The position numbers and the translations under genes were made by a program. A stretch of 64,000 nt of DNA, from contig NC_091120.1 in the NCBI RefSeq assembly GCF_040183065.1, positions 190,609,627 through 190,673,626 on the forward strand, given 5' to 3'. Source of the stretch: Periplaneta americana. Lineage: Eukaryota; Arthropoda; Insecta; Blattodea; Blattidae. Each line of letters begins with the position of its first letter. The stretch's first letter is position 1. Shown here piece after piece: positions 1 to 9,560 of this stretch. The notes under the pieces are model-generated. The model was not told the origin of the DNA and searched no databases. It saw only the letters and a program-made list of their open reading frames with translations.

Positions 1-275
1 AAAACATTTTAAAGCAACAATGTTGAAGATAGATATTTTTGTTTTGCAAATTTGCCGTCATTGAACAGAAACCAAGATGGAGATTTCATTGCAACTAATT
101 ATAAATTCCTCTTTCAGGTATGTAATAAACGATCTTCGCACAAAATAATGTCCCATACACGAGCGGTATGTTTTCTTTCAATTTTCGGAAATTAAAAGAG
201 CTCAACTACGTTTTGCTTTTTCAAACCTTTCCTCGAACATGAAAACTTCAACATACCGCTCTGGTAACGCATATT
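1..275. repeat. Interspersed repeat copy 1 with embedded GAGCGGTATGTT-TIR unit
   Basis: This stretch reappears in reverse complement at 52650-52912 with only scattered differences. Inside both copies is a unit bounded by the 12-bp inverted repeat GAGCGGTATGTT / AACATACCGCTC (161-261 here, 52678-52768 in the other copy). The small TIR unit looks like a MITE. Because flanking sequence is shared too, the whole block probably moved as one larger element. No coding potential is seen. Confidence 0.7.
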
Positions 276-454
276 ACTATTATAATATTTACTTATTGTC
301 CCTTGTAGACAGATTGTAAATGTGGCATGTGTTAAAAAAAATGTGATTTCCATGATGTTGCCATGGAAACCCTTGGACACCTTCAAATGCCACAAGCCGG
401 TTGTTTTAATTCCAATTACAGATTAAACATTTTGTAGGAGTTGGTAAGACGTGC

Positions 455-650
455 TTAAAAGTAAACATTGTCATGGGGGCAGTTAAAGAAGTTCTTTTTT
501 TGTTCCACCAATGTTTGTATCCCTGTGTCGTAGAAGACTGTCGCCTGGAATCGGAACCAGTGTGCGATAGCTGTCTGTACTTCTCTGTCATTCCAACGGT
601 ATGCCAAATGTCTCAGTTTCAGTGAGGAATATGTTGAAAAATAGCTCAAC
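455..650 (-). pseudogene. Mariner-type transposase C-terminal relic
   Basis: The minus-strand reading contains REVQTAIAHWF followed by FYDTGIQTLV and a CPHDNV end. This matches in pattern the C-terminal tail of mariner/SETMAR-type DDE transposases (REVQ..v..W...q...FYd.Gi.kLv..y.kCl...GdyVEk). The DDE catalytic triad is not present in the window, so only the tail survives. The adjacent 650-770 sequence in the same frame is not recognisable as transposase. It is decayed and non-functional. Confidence 0.55.
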
Positions 651-661
651 AGTTGCATCTG

Positions 662-850
662 TTCCAATAAATATATCCAATTAAATTGTGTTTTCTTTCT
701 GTAAACGGTCCCAGGGAAATTTATTTTATGGCCCTCGTAATTGCGCTCGAGTAGCCAAAATTTGTACAAGCACTTGTTTTGACATTTTTAACAGTGTGGC
801 AGGAAAAAAATTAACTTCTTTTATCTGCACCCATAAGAATGTTTATGCTC
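662..850 (+). repeat. Interspersed repeat, second copy at 50500-50680
   Basis: Both copies share an AATTGTGTTTTCTTTNTGTAAACGG start, a CCCAGNGAAA segment and a TTTTATCTGCNNCCAT segment in the same order and orientation, at roughly 75-80% identity by eye. Family unknown. It directly abuts the next repeat. Confidence 0.6.
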
Positions 851-1521
851 GACCATGCCGAAATGTAGTATTTATACACCTGGTAGCAGTCCTTTAATGC
901 ATGTCATTAAAGTACACCTACTCATTAAAGTACAGGTGTTCAGGAAATGACAACTCAGCTTACAGGTGTTCAGCCAATGTGAAGTCAGCTTTGTACCGTT
1001 ATAAAACCGCAAGTATCGATTATTCTCGGATATGCAATCGAAAGAGAATTAGCGAAAAGTCACGGAGGCTGGAAATCCAATACTGTCGCAGAAGGTTATG
1101 TTCTGTTACTATAATAATTAGCGTTAATTGTAAATAATATTAAAATAAATTCAATTTGTCATCTCGTTTTTCAATGTCGAATTCAATAATCAAGGTTATA
1201 TCAAGTTTAACGGGATTACATCAAGGTCAATGACATTATTGTTCCTCGGAAAAAATCAATACTTTCGCGTCTGCGCACATCTCACAATTCACGACCTAGA
1301 ACAAGATCACTTCCGATCTTGTCAGATACAAATAAAATTTATACATCTGAATAATTTTCAAGTTAGAAATATGATTGAGCATAAAAAGTCGTATGAAACT
1401 TGCCTATAATGGTAATTAAGACGCTCGTATGAATATTATGAAACTCGCTTGCGCTCGTTTCATAAACTTCCATACTTGCGTCTTAATTACTATCATTATA
1501 GGCTCGTTGCATAATGTACTA
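841..1521 (+). repeat. Interspersed element with terminal foldback (copy at 43072-43584)
   Basis: It begins at a TTTATGCTCGACCATGC motif and ends at ATTATAGGCTCGTTGCATAA; both ends recur in the same order at 43072-43584. The shared core includes ATGCAATCGAAAGA and AGTCACGGAGGCT. The 3' portion (1402-1503) folds into a hairpin with arms of about 43-47 nt (GCCTATAATGGTAATTAAGA against TCTTAATTACTATCATTATAGGC). It is non-coding and looks like a non-autonomous DNA element or an unusual SINE. The 78-aa reading frame across it is not conserved in the second copy. Confidence 0.7.
1402..1503. repeat. Imperfect terminal hairpin of the 841-1521 element
   Basis: Left arm 1402-1444 and right arm 1457-1503 are inverted copies with a few mismatches around a short GCTTGCGC-type loop. 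The second copy of the element keeps only part of this arm pair (43500-43565). Confidence 0.65.
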
Positions 1522-1773
1522 TTGCTTGTTAGTCGTGAGGTTGTAGGTCTTCATGGAAACAGGCGGAGGGGAAAGAGCAGGTAAAGTTTGGTCTAAATCC
1601 ATCCGGCCGTAGCCCTCTGTGAGGCTGGACACGCGTAGAGGTTGCACGTTCTGGACACTGGTTGGTTGCCAGGTGTAGGAAGTTCCCGAAGTTACCTCCA
1701 CGTGTGACCTTCCTTGGACGTTGTAGTTCAGATCTCGAGTTGCGTAACGATCTCGCTGTTGGGCGCGGGCCAA
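1519..1773 (-). CDS. Candidate terminal coding exon, unknown protein
   Basis: This is an open 84-codon minus-strand frame in an unusually GC-rich patch. The reading begins at a TTG immediately after a TAG, so it has no ATG. The same TAG supplies an AG that could be a splice acceptor, which would make this a 3'-terminal exon. The peptide is Ser/Thr/Pro/Gln-rich (ALSPPPVSMKTYNL near the end) with no cysteine and no domain I recognise. The stop (TAG, 1519-1521) lies exactly at the edge of the neighbouring repeat, so the true end may have been altered by that insertion. The acceptor has a poor pyrimidine tract. An overlapping ATG-started 101-aa frame exists on the same strand. Treat as tentative. 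Confidence 0.3.
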   Translation of the reverse strand: MARAQQRDRYATRDLNYNVQGRSHVEVTSGTSYTWQPTSVQNVQPLRVSSLTEGYGRMDLDQTLPALSPPPVSMKTYNLTTNKQ

Positions 1774-2142
1774 CTATGTCAAGCTCTGGCTGGTGACTGA
1801 CCCGCAGGTCTATAGTCTGGGGTTCACGGGTCATTGCCAGCTTTCACTCTTTACCGGTCTTAATTGTTTCACTTTCTGTGTATAAATGTGCGAAACTTTG
1901 GGGGAAATGCTTTCACAAATTAACAACGTAATTAATTTTATTGTCATTAAGGAAACTCCCTTCGTGATATGAAATGAACAGTTATGATCCATTGTTATAG
2001 TTAGCTTTCAGGTCCGTGGTAATGGTTAGCTTCTTCAATGTTAGACTTAATTTTCAAGTTTAAAGTCGGATGTTAAGGCTTTCATTTGTCTTAAAAATTC
2101 TCACATTATAGGCCTACAGGTAAAATGTTTTAATTAATCACT

Positions 2143-2402
2143 ACTTACTTACTGGATTTTAAGGAACCCGGAGGTTCATTGCCGCCCTCACATAAGCCCG
2201 CCATTGGTCCCTATCCTGAGCTAGATTAATCCATTCTGTATCATCATATCCCACCTCTCTCAAATCCATTTTAATATTATCCTCCCACCTACGTCTCGAT
2301 CTCCCTAAAGGTCTTTTTCCCTCCGGCCTCCCAACTAACACTCTATATGCATTTCTGGATTCGCCCATACGTGTTACATGCCCTGCCCATCTCGTTTTAA
2401 TC
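2143..2402 (-). mobile_element. RTE-A LINE fragment, 3' end
   Basis: The minus strand encodes the C-terminal RTE-A motif [20 protein letters not shown] followed by the tail AAMNLRVP and a stop. A short AAAATCCAGTAAGTAAG end follows. The fragment is 5'-truncated within the [11 protein letters not shown] segment and abuts an (AAT)n tract. No endonuclease or reverse transcriptase remains. Confidence 0.85.

Positions 2403-2405
<3 letters not shown>

Positions 2406-2452
<47 letters not shown>
2406..2452 (+). repeat. (AAT)n microsatellite
   Basis: About 15 perfect ATA/AAT units between an RTE-A fragment and another interspersed repeat. It may be the tail of the neighbouring retroelement. Confidence 0.95.
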
Positions 2453-2453
<1 letters not shown>

Positions 2454-2727
2454 CTCTGATAATGAAGATCTGGCTGATATGTACATCTATTATTAGGCAG
2501 TACATCTCACTTGAGGATATGTGTCAGAGGAAGAACAATTTATTGTTTGTATGCATCTGAAGTCTGACTAGTGTAATATGTAGCCAGTCGGCGATGTATG
2601 AAATGAAGGGGGGAAAGGAACTGGCCACCATACCCCATTATCTCCTGGTCTAGTTGCCTCATAAGTGGTGCCATGTTGGTATAACTTGTGAGGTTCAGAC
2701 CTGTCTTCGGATAGGTGACTACAATAA
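2453..2727. repeat. Interspersed repeat (AGCCAGTCGGCGATG type)
   Basis: This non-coding stretch carries AGCCAGTCGGCGATG, CTGGCCACCATACCCCATTA and GAGGTTCAGACCTGTCTTCGG, then a GACTACAATAATAATA tail. The A/T-rich trinucleotide tail and lack of coding suggest a LINE 3' end or SINE. From memory these words recur in insect genomes, but there is no second copy in this window to prove it. Confidence 0.45.
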
Positions 2728-2730
2728 TAA

Positions 2731-3215
2731 TACTTACTTACTTACTGGCTTTTAAGGAACCACCAGGTTCATTGCCGCCCTCACATAAGCTCGCCATCGA
2801 TCCCTATCCTGAGCAAGATTAATCCAGTCTCTACCATCATATCCCATCTCCCTCAAATCCATTTTAATATTATCCTCCCATCTACGTCTCGGCCTTCCCA
2901 AAGGTCTTTTTCCCTTTCTGGATTCCTTCATACGTGCTACATGCCCATCTCAAACGTCTGGATTTAATGTTCCTAATTATGTCAGGTGAAGAATACAATG
3001 CATGCAGTTCTGTGTTGTGTAATTTTGTCCATTCTCCTGTAACTTCATCCCTCTTAGCCCCAAATATTTTCCTAAGAACCTTATTCTCGAATACCCTTAC
3101 TTCTGTTCCTCTCTCGAAGTGAGAGTCCAAGTTTCAGAACCATACAGAACCGGTAATATAACTGTTTTGGAAAATCTAACTTTCAGATTTTTTGACTGCA
3201 AACTAATTTATTTTT
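2731..3215 (-). mobile_element. RTE-A LINE fragment
   Basis: It starts with a (CTTA)n tail, then the minus-strand C-terminal region with [21 protein letters not shown] and [22 protein letters not shown]. The copy carries frameshifts (the [12 protein letters not shown] block is lost; 'YEGIQKGKKTF' marks a deletion). It is truncated in the K.L..V.IYKTV segment near 3215. Confidence 0.85.
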
Positions 3216-3235
3216 CTTCGAATCTCTCTCTCTAA

Positions 3236-3340
3236 TATTAAGTGTAATTATATAGTATTTTAATTATATTCTTAATATTGTGGTTGTAATCCTCTAGTTG
3301 AGGGGAAGAGATGGCCTGATAGATAAATAAATAATTACTA
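3236..3340 (+). repeat. Possible LINE 3' end (CTAGTTGAGGGGAAGAG)
   Basis: CTAGTTGAGGGGAAGAGATGGCCTGATAGATAAATAAATAA resembles in arrangement the 3' terminus of the CR1-like LINE at 47990-48046 (GGTTGAGTGGAAGAGAAGGCC). The resemblance is short, so the call is weak. Confidence 0.35.
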
Positions 3341-3350
3341 TTACTATGAG

Positions 3351-3641
3351 CGGCGGCCTGGTAGCTCAGTTGGTAGAGCAGCTAGCTACGGACTGGAACG
3401 TCCGGGGTTCGATCCCAGGTGGTGACAGGATTTTTTCTCGTTCACAAACTTTCAGAACGGCCCCGAGGTTCACTCAGCCTCCTATAAAATTGAGTACCAG
3501 GTCTTTCCCGAGGGTAAAAGGCGGTCAGAGCGTGGTGCCGACCACACCACCTCATTCTAGTGCCGAGGTCATGGAAAGCATGGGGCTCTACCTCCATGCC
3601 CATGGCATGTTACGGGGATACCTTTACCTTTTTTTACCTTT
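3351..3641 (+). mobile_element. tRNA-derived SINE with TSD
   Basis: The 5' head is tRNA-like. Box A is TAGCTCAGTTGGTAGAGC at 3361-3378 and box B is GGTTCGATCCC around 3406-3416, spaced as in a pol III internal promoter. A 220-bp non-tRNA body follows (CCCCGAGGTTCACTCAGCC, AAAGGCGGTCAGAGCGTGG), then a pyrimidine tail of TTTACC repeats. The element is bracketed by a 12-bp TSD (TATTACTATGAG at 3339-3350, TATTATTATGAG at 3642-3653, one mismatch). The 109-aa frame through it is incidental. Confidence 0.85.
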
Positions 3642-3896
3642 TATTATTATGAGGACGAACATTTTGACTTCTTGATGTGTATCCAATTTCAGATAACAAT
3701 ATTTCAACCCACTGTACCCATATTTTATCACATAGCCCTTCAAGATAGTCCTAAATCTCTGAAAATGGAAAGGAAAATGCAGGAAAAATCAGAAACTAAC
3801 TCTGCGCGCAATTGGCTTGATCTTCATACAGATTGCCGCGCGCACTTGATCACTTTAGACAGTTTATAATTTGAATAATTTCGAGGGGAAAAATTG

Positions 3897-3968
3897 TTCC
3901 GGGGCCGGGTATCGAACCCGGGACCTTTGGTTAAACGTACCAATGCTCTCCCACTGATCTACCCGGGA
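3897..3968 (-). pseudogene. tRNA-like pseudogene (left arm)
   Basis: This is the mirror copy of the + strand tRNA-like sequence at 4015-4086. Box B is intact, but box A reads TAGATCAGTGGG instead of TAGCTCAGTGGG, which breaks one D-stem pair. It is less likely to be transcribed than its partner. Confidence 0.6.
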
Positions 3969-4014
3969 ACTCTACAAGCATAGAGGGAAAAATTGGATCG
4001 GTGTCGGGTAGAGT

Positions 4015-4086
4015 TCCCGGGTAGCTCAGTGGGAGAGCGTTGGTACGTTTAACCAAAGGTCCCGGGTTCGATACCCGGCCCCGGAA
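4015..4086 (+). pseudogene. tRNA-like (Asn GTT-type anticodon) pseudogene/SINE head
   Basis: It folds as a cloverleaf: acceptor TCCCGGG/CCCCGGA with one C-C mismatch, D stem GCTC/GAGC, anticodon stem TTGGT/ACCAA, T stem CCGGG/CCCGG. Box A (TAGCTCAGTGGG) and box B (GGTTCGATACC) are both intact. The anticodon loop ACGTTTA puts GTT at positions 34-36 but has C where U33 is near-universal. Together with the acceptor mismatch this argues for a tRNA-derived repeat, not a working tRNA gene. Confidence 0.65.
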
Positions 4087-4114
4087 CAATTTTTCCTTCG
4101 AAATTATTCAAATT

Positions 4115-4755
4115 AACTTTACAGGGAGTTATTCCTGAAAGCTTAATTTGCAGGTTATAATTTTTGGATTGCGCGCAATCGGTTTTATCTGTGTAATCCC
4201 ACCAGCTGTTTGACCTTCACTGTAACTTCAAATATCAAACAATGTCACTTTGGAGCACATTAGACATATTTTAGGGACTTCCTATAGGCCTACAGATGTA
4301 AGAAATAGTTTTCAATATTTTGCAACAGAAAATACGTACATTGTATTCTGGTCCGTGTTTTGGGTTTTAGAAGTGGGATTGCACAACGGGTTCGCCCTTG
4401 CTCCTCTACGTGGCAGTTCCACTTCTTGACTGGGCAAAGTCCGTGCAAATATCGTAGTAGCTGCGATGTAATTATTTGCAATCCGCCTCCTTGTATCTGT
4501 ACCGGTCCGCACCGGTCCAAACAGACATTTGTGTGTTTGTGTATTAAATTGTCGTGTCTGTACATTTCCTAGTGAAAATTGATTTCAGTAACTGAATCTC
4601 CTGACGTATATCTGAGCGTTTGTCAACATCCTATCGAACCTACACATGTTTTGACGGTGCTGTAACCCCTGAGGACGTGTTTGTCCTTCAAACCCGCTAC
4701 TTTGACGTTATAAACTCTTTTCTGAAGTTACCCAACGATAAACGATTTCTCAATC
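4115..4755. other. Unassigned spacer
   Basis: No repeat partner within the window and no convincing coding frame. Short antiparallel frames of 70-91 codons at 4290-4572 have no recognisable motif. Confidence 0.5.
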
Positions 4756-4774
4756 AGTAGTAATAGTGGTAGCG

Positions 4775-4821
<47 letters not shown>

Positions 4822-4924
4822 TATTATTGTTATAGTTGTAGTAGCAGTTATTATCGTAGTAGTAGTATTAATAGTTGTTGTAGTAGTAGTTGTTGATGTA
4901 GTATTAGTTGTAGTAGTAATAGTT

Positions 4925-4955
<31 letters not shown>

Positions 4956-5044
4956 GTGGTGGTGGTGTAGTTCTTGTTGTAGTGGTTGTGGTGGTTGTTG
5001 TTGTAATAGCTGTAGTAGTAGTTGTTGTAGTAGTAGTAATAGTT

Positions 5045-5097
<53 letters not shown>

Positions 5098-5236
5098 TGG
5101 TGTTGGTGGTGCTGTTGGTGGTGGTGGTGGTGTTGTAGGTGTAGTTCTTGTTGTGGTGGTTGTTGTAATAGCTGTAGTAGTAGTTGTTGTAGTTGTAGTA
5201 GTAATAGTTGTTGTAGTTGTAGTAGTAATAGTTGTT

Positions 5237-5277
<41 letters not shown>

Positions 5278-6345
5278 TGGTGTTGGTGGTGCTGTTGGTG
5301 GTGGTGGTGGTGTTGTAGGTGTAGTTCTTGTTGTGGTGGTTGTTGTAATAGCTGTAGTAGTAGTTGTTGTAGTTGTAGTAGTAATAGTTGTTGTAGTTGT
5401 AGTAGTAATAGTTGTTGTTGTTGTAGTAGTAGTAGTAGTAGTAGTAGTTGGTGTTGGTGTTGATGGTGGTGATGTTGTAGGTGTAGTTCTTGTTGTAGTG
5501 GTTGTGGTGGTTGTTGTAATAGCTGTAGTAGTAGTTGTTGTAGTTGTAGTAGTAATAGTTATAGTAGTAGTAGTTGTTGTAATAGTTGTTGCAGTAGTTG
5601 AAATAGTTCTTGTTGCAATAGTAGTGGTTGTAATAGTTGTTGTAACAGTTGTAATTGTTGTTGTAGTAGTTGTAATAGTTGTTGTTGCAATAGTTGTTGT
5701 AATAGTAGTTGCAATAGTTGTTGTTGCAATAGTTGTTGTAATAGTTGTTGCAATAGTAGTTGTAATAGTTGTTGTTGCAATAGTTGTTGTAATAGTTGTT
5801 GTTGCAATAGTAGTTGTAATAGTTGTTGTTGCAATAGTTGTAATAGTTGTTGTTGCAATAGTAGTTGTAATAGTTGTTTTTGCAATAGTTGTTGTTGCAA
5901 TAGTTGTAATAGTTGTTGTAACAGCTGTAAGTGTTATTGTTGCAATAGTTGTAATAGTTGTTGTTGCAATAGTTGTTGTAATAGTTGTTGTTGCAATAGT
6001 AGTTGTAATAGTTGTTGTTGCAATAGTTGTAATAGTTGTTGCAATAGTTGTTGCAATAGTAGTTGTAATAGTTGTTGTTGCAATAGTTGTTGTAATAGTT
6101 GTTGTTGTAATAGTTGTTGTTGCAATAGTTGTTGTAATAGTTGTTGTTGCAATAGTTGTTGTAATAGTTGTTGTTGCAATAGTTGTTGTAATAGTTGTTG
6201 TTGCAATAGTAGTTGTAATAGTTGTTGTTGCAATAGTTGTAATAGTTGTTGCAATAGTTGTTGTAATAGTTGTTGTTGCAATAGTTGTAATAGTTGTTGT
6301 AGGAGTATGGTGGTTGTGGTAGTGGTGGTGGTAGTAGTAGCAGTA
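4756..6345 (+). repeat. Compound GTA/GTT/GTG satellite, about 1.6 kb
   Basis: Three parts can be seen. First are (GTA)n runs. Second is a higher-order repeat of about 180 bp (GGTGTTGGTGGTGCTGTTGG at 5099 and 5279, with a degenerate relative at 5448). Third is a minisatellite of TTGCAATAGTTGTTGTAATAG-type units from about 5640 to 6300. A 518-codon poly-Val/Ile frame and long Gln/Leu and Asn/Tyr frames on the other strand are by-products of the 3-bp period. Confidence 0.97.
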
Positions 6346-6453
6346 TTTTTTGTGCTATGTAGTTACAATTTTTTCTGCTACGGTCTTTGCCTTGTGTCCT
6401 GGTGTACATTTAAATTAATTTTAACTTAAACATAATACAAAATATTTTGTTTA

Positions 6454-6454
<1 letters not shown>

Positions 6455-6506
<52 letters not shown>

Positions 6507-6507
6507 C
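6455..6507 (+). repeat. (ATT)n microsatellite
   Basis: About 17 uninterrupted ATT units in AT-rich unique sequence. Confidence 0.95.
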
Positions 6508-6982
6508 ATGTCTTTAAACATTTTTCTGTAAAACTCGCAAAAATGTGTCAAATTGTAATCATGTGCTCTATTATGCAATATGAAAACATACAATAATAAG
6601 CAAAAACATGCAGTATAAAATTTATATTTTCTAAATGGAGAAATATTGTTTAGTGCAAATGTTAAAATCTGCATATGTTTTAATCAAGGAGTAAAAAATT
6701 ATTACTTAACTATATTGGGCCTAGTGATCACTTATCAGCTTCCAGATTCAACGTGGGCAAGAAATTTCCGACAAATTTCTCTGTAATTTCGTCTGAAAAA
6801 AAAATTAAGCTTCCTCGTTTTAATTTCATCCCTAAGAAAACAATGCTAAGGATTGTTTTGCTCTTTAAAATGTACCGTGCTGGTCCGGATTTCAATCCGA
6901 GAACTTCGGAAACATTAGCTACTGTAGCATTTTATCCGCTACACCAACGATGATTATCGCCGGGAAAGCATAAAGTCAATCT

Positions 6983-7228
6983 TCATATTTCCCCCCACAA
7001 AAAAAAAAAAAGAAAAAAGGCGAAAGGGCTAAGGTCCGGTAAGCGTGGAGGCCAAGCAATACCCCCAATGCATACCCGTTTCTTTTTATTTAATTTCGTG
7101 AGGATTATTTCTATATTGAAGTGATTCCAAAACGCGTTAAGTCCATTTTTATGAAAGGAATAGACTGTTTTTTTTAATCCAATGGTCCTCGGACTGTGCG
7201 AGTTTTTTAGTGACATCCACAATAACAC
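6983..7228 (-). pseudogene. DDE transposase relic
   Basis: The minus-strand frame contains GGIAWPPRLPDLSPFAFFLFF followed by FLWGEI. This corresponds to the WPPRSPDL.P.DFFLWG motif around the second/third catalytic acidic residues of mariner-like DDE transposases. The DFFLWG part is interrupted by an A/T homopolymer expansion (poly-A run at 6999-7010). Nothing N-terminal with a catalytic Asp is recognisable. Degraded. Confidence 0.45.
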
Positions 7229-7929
7229 AAACTTTTAGACAATGATTGGCGTTGCTTGGAAGAAAATAAGCTTAAAATATAATGATAGAGGTCTCAAACA
7301 TAATCAACATAAACATATATGTATAAATCATAAAAATAGCCAATGGACTGAGGGAGGTTTAGGACCACACTTCAATTAGATATTCCAAAACGGAATGTAG
7401 ACACTAAATTGTTTCATGGAAGCTCCAGAATCGTGCCCCAAAATGGACACTGTTGCACCCTGTCAAATATTTACTTTCGTTGTCATTATTAACATCATCA
7501 TCATCATCATCATCAATAACAATCAAAGGAAGCTAATTGAAGAAATGAAGTTTTTTTGTGTTTATGTCAACAAAGCGATTCTCTGACCAGGCCAGATCTA
7601 AAAATAATACAAACCTCACCTGACCTGAGGGAAAGGACATGACCAAGCAAAACAAATGCCAGCACACATTACTACCATTGCGTTAGTAAACTGACAGGAA
7701 CATAAAATGTCACTTTGACGCTGAGCTGTCAAGGTGATATTGTATGTGGCAATATCGAGTTGCGCAAGGGATGAGGAACAAGTGTAGCGAGCTCACCTGC
7801 GAGTCTACTTTGGATTTAATGCAGACTTTTGTATCGCTGTGAGATAAGGGAATTAACTATTACAATTACAGAGTGACTAGCGTATTACCAGTGGCTGAGC
7901 TTAATAGAGTGTATTTGTTGACAACATAA
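7229..7929. other. Unassigned sequence
   Basis: AT-rich, with a short (CAT)n run at 7494-7515. I see no gene, TIR or repeat partner. Confidence 0.5.
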
Positions 7930-9560
7930 TCCTCTTTCCTTTCTTTTATTTATTCTCTTTCTCGCCCTTTTCGCCCAATTCCTCTACTCCTGCAGCTTTT
8001 CCTCTCATGTAACTTGTATGCTTCTTTTCTTCTCTTCTTCTCTCTCCTCATAGTAATTTCGTTTCAGTCTCCATTTTCTTTGTTTTCCTTTTTATTTTTC
8101 TCACCTCTTTACTTGTCTTTCTTTCTTCTATCCTTTCCTCATTTCTTCTCACTTTTTTATCTTTCTTCTGATCTTTCTCCTGCTTTCCCTCTCTTTTCTC
8201 ACTCTCCTTTGAATCTTTCTTCTCCTCTCTTTTGATTCTTCTCACCTTCTTTGATCCTTTCTTCTCCTCTCCTTTGATTTTTTCTTCTACTATCCTTTGA
8301 ATCTTTCTTCTCCTCTCTTTTGATTCTTCTCACCTTCTTTGATCCTTTCTTCTCATCGCCTTTGATTCTTTCTTTTCTTCTCCTCTAACTATTTCTTCTC
8401 CTCTCTTTTGAATCTTTCTTCTCTTCTCCTTTGAGTCTTTCTTCTCTTCTCCTTTGAATCATTCCTCTGCTCTCCTTTAATTATTTCTTCTCCTGTCCGT
8501 TATTCTTTCTTCTACTTTCCTTTGATTATTTCTTCTCCTCTATTTTGATTCTTTCTTCTCCTGTCCTTTATTCTTTCTTCTATTCTCCTTTATTTCTTCT
8601 CCTCTCTTTTGATTCTTCCTTCTCCTGTCCTTTATTCTTTCTTCTACGCTCCTTTATTTCTTCTACTTTCCTTTCATTCTTTCTTCTACTCTCTTTTTGT
8701 TATTTTATTTTCTCTTGTGATTATATTCTTCCACTCTTTGATTCTTTCTTCTCCTCTCCTTTGATTATTATTTCTTCGGCTCTCCTTTCATTCTTTCTTC
8801 TATTCTCCATTGATTCTTTCTTCTCTTTTCCTTTAATTATTTTTTCTCCTCTCGTTTGAATCTTTCTTTTCTTCTCCTTTGATTCCTTCTTCTTCTCTCC
8901 ATTGGTTATTTCTTCTCCTCTCCTTTGATTATTTCTTCTATTCTCCTTTCATTCTTTCTTCTATTCTCCTTTGATTCTTTCTCCTCCTCTGTTTTCATTA
9001 TTTTATTTTCACTCTTTTGATTATCTTCCTACACTCCTTGATTCTTTTTTCTCCTCTCATTTGATTATTTCTTCTCCTGTCCTTTATTCTTTCTTCTACT
9101 CTCCTTTGATTATTTCTTCTCCTCTTTTTTATTATTTTATTTTTTCTCTTTTGGTTATCTTCCTTCACTCCTTGATTCTTTTTTTCTACTCTCCTTTGAT
9201 TATTTCTTCTCCTTTTCTTTGATTCTTTAATGTCTTCTCCTTTCGTTCTTTTCCTCCTCTTTTCCTCATTTCTTCTCTCCTTTTCCCCATTTATCCTCTA
9301 TTTTTTCTCACCTCTCCTTTTCTGCTTTTTATATCATTTTTGCCTCTTCCTTCTTTTTCTCTTCACTTCTATCTCTTGTCTCTTTTTGTCCTTTATTCCC
9401 CTCCTTTTCGTTCTTTTTTCTCCACTACTTCTTTCTTCTCTCCTTTCTCTTCCCTCTCCATCTTCTCTGTTTTATTTCTTTCCTCGTTCTGCTGTATTCA
9501 CTTCTATTCTTTTATTTTTCTCTACACTCCTCTACATTCTCTTTCCCTCATTCCGATTCA
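7930..9560 (+). repeat. Polypyrimidine (CT-rich) tract, about 1.6 kb
   Basis: The + strand is almost purely C/T. It is built of degenerate tandem units such as TTTGATTCTTTCTTCTCCTC and TTTGATTATTTCTTCTCC, about 20-36 bp each. Reading frames across it (for example the 206-codon frame at 9230-9850) are Ser/Phe/Leu low complexity and not genes. Mirror symmetry and strand asymmetry make triplex (H-DNA) formation plausible. Confidence 0.95.

Larger units (their letters stand above)
3868..4114. repeat. Foldback of two tRNA-like heads
   Basis: Arms 3868-3975 and 4008-4114 are inverted copies differing at only a few positions and one indel, around a 32-nt spacer. Each arm carries a 72-nt tRNA-like sequence pointing toward the outer edge, followed by GGAACAATTTTTCC and AAATTATTCAAATT. 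The spacer repeats a GAGGGAAAAATTGG piece. The arrangement could be a head-to-head SINE pair or a palindromic MITE built from tRNA sequence. A transcript through it would form a hairpin of more than 100 bp. Confidence 0.85.

Noticed and set aside
4015..4086. A functional tRNA-Asn gene
   Set aside because: C instead of U33, an acceptor mismatch, and placement inside a foldback repeat make a tRNA-derived element more likely.
4766..6322. 518-codon Val/Ile frame and 501-codon Asn/Tyr frame on the other strand
   Set aside because: Both are direct translations of a GTA/GTT trinucleotide satellite. No start context, domain or codon diversity.
6873..6950. Minus-strand tRNA-like sequence (GTGTAGCGGATAAAATG ... 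GGATTGAAATCC)
   Set aside because: Box B is degenerate and the stems do not close; at most an old SINE remnant.
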